In this document: piece by piece, positions 59,846 through 64,000 of the stretch
Layout: every line of letters begins with the position of its first letter
Numbering within the stretch: position 1 is the first letter of the stretch
NCBI RefSeq assembly: GCF_014489615.1
Contig: NZ_CP060825.1
Span: 248,001 to 312,000, forward strand
Length of the DNA stretch: 64,000 nt
Reading direction: 5' to 3'
Source: Streptomyces genisteinicus
GTDB taxonomy: Bacteria > Actinomycetota > Actinomycetes > Streptomycetales > Streptomycetaceae
The notes under the pieces: generated by a model
The model's input: the letters and a program-made list of their open reading frames with translations, nothing else
What the model was told of the DNA's origin: nothing
Database searches by the model: none
Translations under genes and position numbers: made by a program

Positions 59846-60733
59846 TCAGCGGCGGCCGAGCACCTCCGCGATGCGGACGAAGCCGTCGGCCCCGTGGCCG
59901 AGCCCGACGGTGCGCCGGGCGATGCCCTCGGCGGCGCGCATGACGCCCGCGTCGATGCCGTGCGACTCGGACACCTCGACGACGTGGGACATCGACGACA
60001 CCGCCGAGGTCAGCGGGTTGCCCTCACCGGACCAGGTGCCGCCGTCGGCGTCCTCGGCGGTCTCCGCGAAGAGCGGCGGCAGGATGGCGCCGATGCCCTG
60101 GGCGAACGGAGCGAGCTCGCGTGCGGTGATCCCCTCGGCGCGGGCCAGGGCCACGGCGTGCGCCCATCCGGCCATCGCGGTCCAGAAGATGTCGAGCAGG
60201 GCGACGTCGTAGGCGGCCGCGCGGCCGATCTCGTCGCCGAGGTGGGTGTGGGTGCCGCCCAGCGCCGCGAGGACGGGGCGGTGCTCCTCGTACAGCTCCT
60301 CGGGGCCGCTGTGGATGAGGACCGCGTCGGGGGTGCCGATGGTCGTGGTCGGCGTCATGATCGCCCCGTCGAGGTAGCGGACCCCGTGGTCCTTCGCCCA
60401 GCGGGCGGTGCCACGGGCGCGCTCCGGGGTGTCGGCCGTCAGGTTCACGACCGTGCGGCCGGCGAGGGCGGCGGTCACCGCGTCGGCGCGCAGCACCGCG
60501 TCGGCGGCGTCGTAGTCGACGACGCAGACCACGGTGAGCGGGGAGGCGGCGGCCGCGTCGGCGGCCGTCGCGGCGCGCGCGGCGCCCTGCTCGGCCAGTT
60601 CCCCGTCCCGGCCCGGGGTGCGGTTCCAGACCGTGGTGCGCAGGCCCGCGCCGAGGAAGGCGCCGGCCAGCGCGCGGCCCATGGGACCCAGACCGAGTAC
60701 GGTGACGTCGGACGGCTGGGTGTGTGCGGACAT
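59846..60733 (-). CDS. NAD(P)-dependent imine reductase-like oxidoreductase
   Basis: This 295-residue protein has the Rossmann motif VTVLGLGPMGRALAGAFLGAGLRTTVWNRTPGR and NLTADTPERAR, and a helical C-terminal half with DVALLDIFWTAMAGWAHAVALA. The helix lacks the catalytic lysine of hydroxyacid dehydrogenases (Asp-Val-Ala-Leu in place of K-x2-N), which is a mark of imine reductases. It is divergent from an HxlR regulator 75 bases away. Confidence 0.88.
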   Translation of the reverse strand: MSAHTQPSDVTVLGLGPMGRALAGAFLGAGLRTTVWNRTPGRDGELAEQGAARAATAADAAAASPLTVVCVVDYDAADAVLRADAVTAALAGRTVVNLTADTPERARGTARWAKDHGVRYLDGAIMTPTTTIGTPDAVLIHSGPEELYEEHRPVLAALGGTHTHLGDEIGRAAAYDVALLDIFWTAMAGWAHAVALARAEGITARELAPFAQGIGAILPPLFAETAEDADGGTWSGEGNPLTSAVSSMSHVVEVSESHGIDAGVMRAAEGIARRTVGLGHGADGFVRIAEVLGRR

Positions 60734-60808
60734 GAGTGAACTCCCTGTGAGACGTGCGCGAATGACGAGATCGACGAGCACGACGAGAACGACGAGGACG
60801 GGCGGACG

Positions 60809-61186
60809 ATGACGCGCAGCCGGGCCCTGGACACGGACGTGTGCGGAGTGACCGCCGCGATCGCCGTGATCGACGGCAAGTGGAAGACCGCGCTGCTGTG
60901 GCTGCTGGAGCCCGGACCGCAGCGGCCCGGCGCACTGCGCCGCCGCCTGCCGGGCCTGAGCGAGAAGGTGCTCACGCAGGCACTGCGCGAGATGGAGTCG
61001 GACGGTCTGGTGCACCGGGAGGTGCACGATGTGCTGCCGCTGAGGACGGAGTACTCCCTGACCCCGTTCGGCCTCGAACTGTCCGAGGCGCTGGCGCCCC
61101 TGTCCGACTGGGGGCACCGCAGGCTGGACATGATGACCGGGCGGTCCGCGGGGCCCGTGGGGGCCGGGACCTCACCCGTTTCCTGA
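60809..61186 (+). CDS. HxlR-family transcriptional regulator
   Basis: This 125-residue winged-helix protein has the HxlR layout: CGVTAAIAVIDGKWKTALLWLLEPGPQRPGALRRRLPGLSEKVLTQALREMESDGLVHREV and the wing PLRTEYSLTPFGLEL. A cysteine at residue 12 (VCGV) may act as redox or quinone sensor, as in HypR/QorR. It is divergent from the imine-reductase-like gene, which it probably regulates. Confidence 0.93.
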   Translation: MTRSRALDTDVCGVTAAIAVIDGKWKTALLWLLEPGPQRPGALRRRLPGLSEKVLTQALREMESDGLVHREVHDVLPLRTEYSLTPFGLELSEALAPLSDWGHRRLDMMTGRSAGPVGAGTSPVS

Positions 61187-61303
61187 CAGGGCGTCACCTC
61201 CGTTCGGCGGGCGCCCGGCCCGCTGCCCGGCGCCCGTCACCAGACTCTCCCGGCAGCGGGGCTCCTGCCCAGTACGCACAAAAAGGTGGGTACGGGCGGG
61301 CCC

Positions 61304-61687
61304 TCAGCGCGGGAAGTCGGTCCCGTCGTCCTCGAGCCGGCCGGCCGGGGGCAGGGAGCCGGTCAGATGGTCCAGGGTGCCCGTCAGGGTGAGCATGCGG
61401 TCGAGGAACGCCGGCCGGTTCTCCAGGCGCAGGACGGCGCCCGAAGCCGTGACGTCGCGGTGCACCATCAGCAGCGCCGACAGCCCTGTCGAGTCGCAGA
61501 CCGTCAGCTGCGCGCAGTCGACGTGCACGGGCAGGCGCACGGGCGTCCGGCCGAGGTGGTCACGGACGCTCTCCACGAGATCGGCCGCGCTCTCCCAGTC
61601 GAGTTCGCCCGCGAGACGCAGGCAGACGCCGCCGTCCGCGGCGGTGGTGACGGTGAGCTGGAGGATGTCGTCGGGGTGTGTGGTCAT
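61304..61687 (-). CDS. STAS-domain anti-anti-sigma factor
   Basis: This 127-residue STAS protein shows LRLAGELDWESAADLVESV and VHVDCAQLTVCDSTGLSALLMVHRD, with the phosphorylatable Ser in DSTG intact. Dephosphorylated STAS proteins bind anti-sigma kinases and free the sigma factor. The ATG at 61687 overlaps the stop of the cobalamin-binding gene, so it is last in a coupled three-gene unit with a PP2C phosphatase that may dephosphorylate it. No kinase or sigma gene is in the window. Confidence 0.92.
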   Translation of the reverse strand: MTTHPDDILQLTVTTAADGGVCLRLAGELDWESAADLVESVRDHLGRTPVRLPVHVDCAQLTVCDSTGLSALLMVHRDVTASGAVLRLENRPAFLDRMLTLTGTLDHLTGSLPPAGRLEDDGTDFPR

Positions 61688-62817
61688 GCCTGCTGTCCGG
61701 ACGCTGCTTTCGGGCGGGCGGCCACGGTGGCGCGGCCGTGGGCGAGATGGCGGAGGGCGCGGGGGAAGTCCTTGAGCTCCTCCGACAGGAGTTCGAGGCC
61801 CGGCAGCAGGACGGCCGCCGGCACGCCGCGCGCCTCCAGGATGTCGCCGGTCCAGCCGAGGAACCCGCCGAACAGGGCGCGGTCGTCGGTGTACAGGGAC
61901 GCGGCCAGGAAGTCGACGATGTGCGCGACGTCCTCCGAGGTGCGCTCGCGCTGGCCCGCGGTGTAGGCGCGGACGGCCGGGACGCGTTCCTCCAGCCCGG
62001 TCATGGTGGTGCGCACCAGCTCCGGGCGACTCCGGCTGATCAGGGTGTACTCCTGGTCGGCCAGATGCGGCAGGTCGTCGATGGGCTGGTGGAAGGGGGT
62101 GCGGACGCCTCCGTCGATCGCCTCGCCGATGGCGCGGGGCGCGTCCCGGGCGTCCCGGGCCCAGCCGTCCGCCCCGAGGAGCCCTGCGTAGCGCCCGTCG
62201 GTGCCGAAGGCGGCGCCTCCGGTCACCACCGGGGTCCCGACCGCCTGGACGGCGGTGATCGCCGCGTGGGCGGCCGGCAGCCGGGTGGGGAGGGAGGAGG
62301 AGAGGGCGACCACGTCCGGGCCGGTCTGGTGCAGGTGCCCGATGAGGTGGGGGGTGGGCACCTGCGCGCCCAGGAAGTCGACGGCGAACCCGCGGGCGCG
62401 CAGGACCTCGGCGAGGATCCGGGCGGGCAGCGCGTGCCACTCGCCGTCGACGCAGGCCACCGCGACTCTGACGTCGCCGTGGGTGTCCGGGGCGTCGGAG
62501 TGCAGGGCGACGGCGGCGATGACCCGCTCGTGGATGGCGGTCGCGGCGTGCTCCTGGGCGACGTTGATGCGGCCGGCCGCCCATTCCTCGCCGACCGTCG
62601 TCTGGACGGGGGCGATGACGTCGAGCAGCACCTGTTCGGCGGTGACCCCGGCGTCGAGCGCGGCGAACACGGTGCGGGCGGCGGCCCGCTCGTCTCGTTG
62701 GAGAACCGCCGCCCAGAGCAGTTCGCGGGTTTCGCGGCAGACCCGGGAGGCGTCGCCGGCCGGCGCGTCCTCCCGGTGGGAGCCGGCGCTCTCCTGGGTC
62801 GTCAGGGGGGCCGTCAT
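61684..62817 (-). CDS. Cobalamin-binding sensor with CarH-type light-sensing motif
   Basis: This 377-residue protein has a helical bundle in residues 25-105 containing EEWAAGRINVAQEHAAT. W79, nine residues, then E89-H90 is the W-x9-EH motif that caps adenosylcobalamin in CarH photoreceptors. The Rossmann B12 domain (residues 113-210) has H128 (EWHALP, matching the D/ExHxxG base-off ligand with Pro for Gly), ALSSSLPT and VVTGGAAFG. No MerR DNA-binding domain is present. A further C-terminal helical region of about 150 residues is unassigned. ATGA overlaps join it to the phosphatase and STAS genes. I infer a light or cobalamin input to a partner switch. Confidence 0.88.
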   Translation of the reverse strand: MTAPLTTQESAGSHREDAPAGDASRVCRETRELLWAAVLQRDERAAARTVFAALDAGVTAEQVLLDVIAPVQTTVGEEWAAGRINVAQEHAATAIHERVIAAVALHSDAPDTHGDVRVAVACVDGEWHALPARILAEVLRARGFAVDFLGAQVPTPHLIGHLHQTGPDVVALSSSLPTRLPAAHAAITAVQAVGTPVVTGGAAFGTDGRYAGLLGADGWARDARDAPRAIGEAIDGGVRTPFHQPIDDLPHLADQEYTLISRSRPELVRTTMTGLEERVPAVRAYTAGQRERTSEDVAHIVDFLAASLYTDDRALFGGFLGWTGDILEARGVPAAVLLPGLELLSEELKDFPRALRHLAHGRATVAARPKAASGQQA

Positions 62818-64000
62818 GCGGTGAACCTGCCTCTCGTCCGGCCGTCCACGGCGGTCAGGTGGTTCGAGTGCGGCGCGGTGACGACGACGACGGCCATGTC
62901 GTCGTGCGCCCCCTCCCCCACCCACTGCGCGGCGAGCATCTGCACCCGCTCGACCACGGCTTCGGCCGGCAGGCCGGCGCACTCCGAGAGCGCCGCCTTG
63001 AGCCGGGACTCGCCGAACATCTCCCCGCCGAGCGGGCCGCCGCGCGCTTCGGTGATGCCGTCGGTGTAGAGCACGCAGCTCTCGCCCGGCGCCAGTTCGG
63101 CGACTGCCGTGCGGGCGGACACCTGCGGCAGGGCGCCGACGAGGGTGCCGGCGGTGTCGGCCTCCTCGACCTCTCCGGTGTTGCGCACGATCAGCGGCGG
63201 CGGATGGCCGGCGCTGGTCAGCCGCAGCCGGGCGCGCCCGCCCTCGCGGTGCACGGAGGCCAGGACCAGCGTGGCGAAGCGGGTGTGACGGGAGGTCACC
63301 AGTGATCCGTTGAGCAGGCGCAGCATCCGCTGGTGGTCCTCCGCCAGCGGCAGCATCGCCTGGAGCGTCGTACGGATCCGGCCCGTGAGCACCGCCGCCT
63401 CCAGGCCCTTGCCGCACACGTCGCCCAGGACGACCAGGGACGGGCTGTCGGGGGTGGCGCCGGGGTGCACGTCGTAGAAGTCCCCGCCGACGCGTTCCGA
63501 GTCGCGGGCGGCGCGGTAGCCGCCCGCGTAGTCGACGCCGTTCACGTGGTGGAGGCGCGGCGGGAGGAGTTCCGCCATCAGGGTCCGGGTGATGGCCGCC
63601 TGCTCGCTGTACATGCGGGCGGCGGAGACGGCCGCGCCGGCGCGGGCCGCGAAGAGCCTGCCGAACAGCTCGTCGGAGGCGGTGAAGGCGGCGCGTCCGT
63701 CGCGGCGGAGCAGGATCAGGGCCCCGGCGGGCACACCGTGCCCGGGGAGCGGGGTGACCACCACGGACCCCACGGGGCCGTCCCAGTAGTCGGGGACCAC
63801 CCAGGCCGGCAGCGCGAGCGGGTCGATCCAGCGCGACGGCACCGGCGGGAAGCCCTGGAGCGCCTCGGCGAGTCCGGGGACGAGGGTGGGGTCCATGGAG
63901 GTGGAGTGCCGGCTCGTCCGGCCGTCGGAGGCCACGATGACCGCGTGACGGCGTCCGCTGCGCGGTGCGACGACGACGGCCGCGTCGGCCAGGTGCTCGG
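62814..64000 (-). CDS. SpoIIE/PP2C-type serine phosphatase, N-terminus beyond window
   Basis: The frame runs off the right edge, and 395 residues are visible. The N-terminal part resembles a GAF-like sensor (VVVTPLPGHGVPAGALILLRRDG). The catalytic domain has GYRAARDSERVGGDFYDV, VVLGDVCGKGLEAA, GESCVLYTDGITEAR and a closing AHDDMAVVVV with the metal-binding aspartates. It should dephosphorylate STAS antagonists. Its stop overlaps the start of the cobalamin sensor gene. An apparent GTG at 63935 is internal, because the reading continues in open frame to the edge. Confidence 0.92.
   Translation of the reverse strand, partial: EHLADAAVVVAPRSGRRHAVIVASDGRTSRHSTSMDPTLVPGLAEALQGFPPVPSRWIDPLALPAWVVPDYWDGPVGSVVVTPLPGHGVPAGALILLRRDGRAAFTASDELFGRLFAARAGAAVSAARMYSEQAAITRTLMAELLPPRLHHVNGVDYAGGYRAARDSERVGGDFYDVHPGATPDSPSLVVLGDVCGKGLEAAVLTGRIRTTLQAMLPLAEDHQRMLRLLNGSLVTSRHTRFATLVLASVHREGGRARLRLTSAGHPPPLIVRNTGEVEEADTAGTLVGALPQVSARTAVAELAPGESCVLYTDGITEARGGPLGGEMFGESRLKAALSECAGLPAEAVVERVQMLAAQWVGEGAHDDMAVVVVTAPHSNHLTAVDGRTRGRFTA

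Overview
The window is a stretch of high-GC actinobacterial chromosome, almost certainly from a Streptomyces. The codon usage is strongly GC-biased in third position. There are complete ergothioneine and ornithine-lipid cassettes, many one-component regulators paired divergently with small metabolic genes, several apparently leaderless starts, and a rare TTA leucine codon in a surface protein. No rRNA, tRNA, CRISPR array, prophage or polyketide/peptide assembly line is visible. The window opens just downstream of an ECF sigma gene and ends inside a SpoIIE-type phosphatase gene that runs off the right edge.

Layout. 0-11.8 kb: an ECF sigma factor divergent from a fasciclin lipoprotein, MscL, a flavin reductase-GNAT fusion divergent from a MarR regulator across one symmetrical element, a 2H phosphoesterase, an MFS exporter, a YihY membrane protein and two small cysteine-rich proteins. 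11.8-15.8 kb: a DUF4157 (eCIS-core) protein with a second papain-like domain, and two unrecognised partners. 16-23.7 kb: a potassium island with kdpFABC, an extra 27-residue membrane peptide, a second free-standing kdpF and a KimA-type permease. Helically phased CGTCA repeats precede all three units. 24-36 kb: a mosaic of small enzymes and regulators, including a dehydrogenase-NTF2 fusion opposite a LysR gene and an XRE-NACHT-membrane protein with a small membrane partner. 36.5-38.8 kb: a surface-anchored protein with a deaminase-like zinc signature and a TTA codon.

39-49 kb: a methyltransferase, pirin, TPR protein, AEC transporter, thioredoxin opposite a flavin disulfide reductase, thiolase, LacI regulator, an orphan PemK-like protein and a PARG-like macrodomain protein. 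49.5-55.6 kb: egtABCD (ergothioneine, overlapping start/stop codons) converging on olsB-olsA (ornithine lipid), with a 106-base antisense overlap of their 3' ends. 55.8-57.2 kb: a 172-base MITE-like element abutting the stop codon of an orphan sugar-binding lipoprotein. 57.5-61.2 kb: dodecin, a HAD phosphatase, SRPBCC protein, RNase HI and an imine-reductase-like enzyme opposite an HxlR regulator.

61.3-64 kb: a translationally coupled trio on the minus strand, a SpoIIE/PP2C phosphatase, a cobalamin-binding protein and a STAS anti-anti-sigma factor. The cobalamin protein carries the W-x9-EH signature of CarH-type photoreceptors but has no DNA-binding domain. This looks like a light- or cobalamin-sensing input to a partner-switching sigma circuit, and it is the strongest candidate for an under-described system here. 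The DUF4157 cluster, the deaminase-like surface protein and the potassium island follow.
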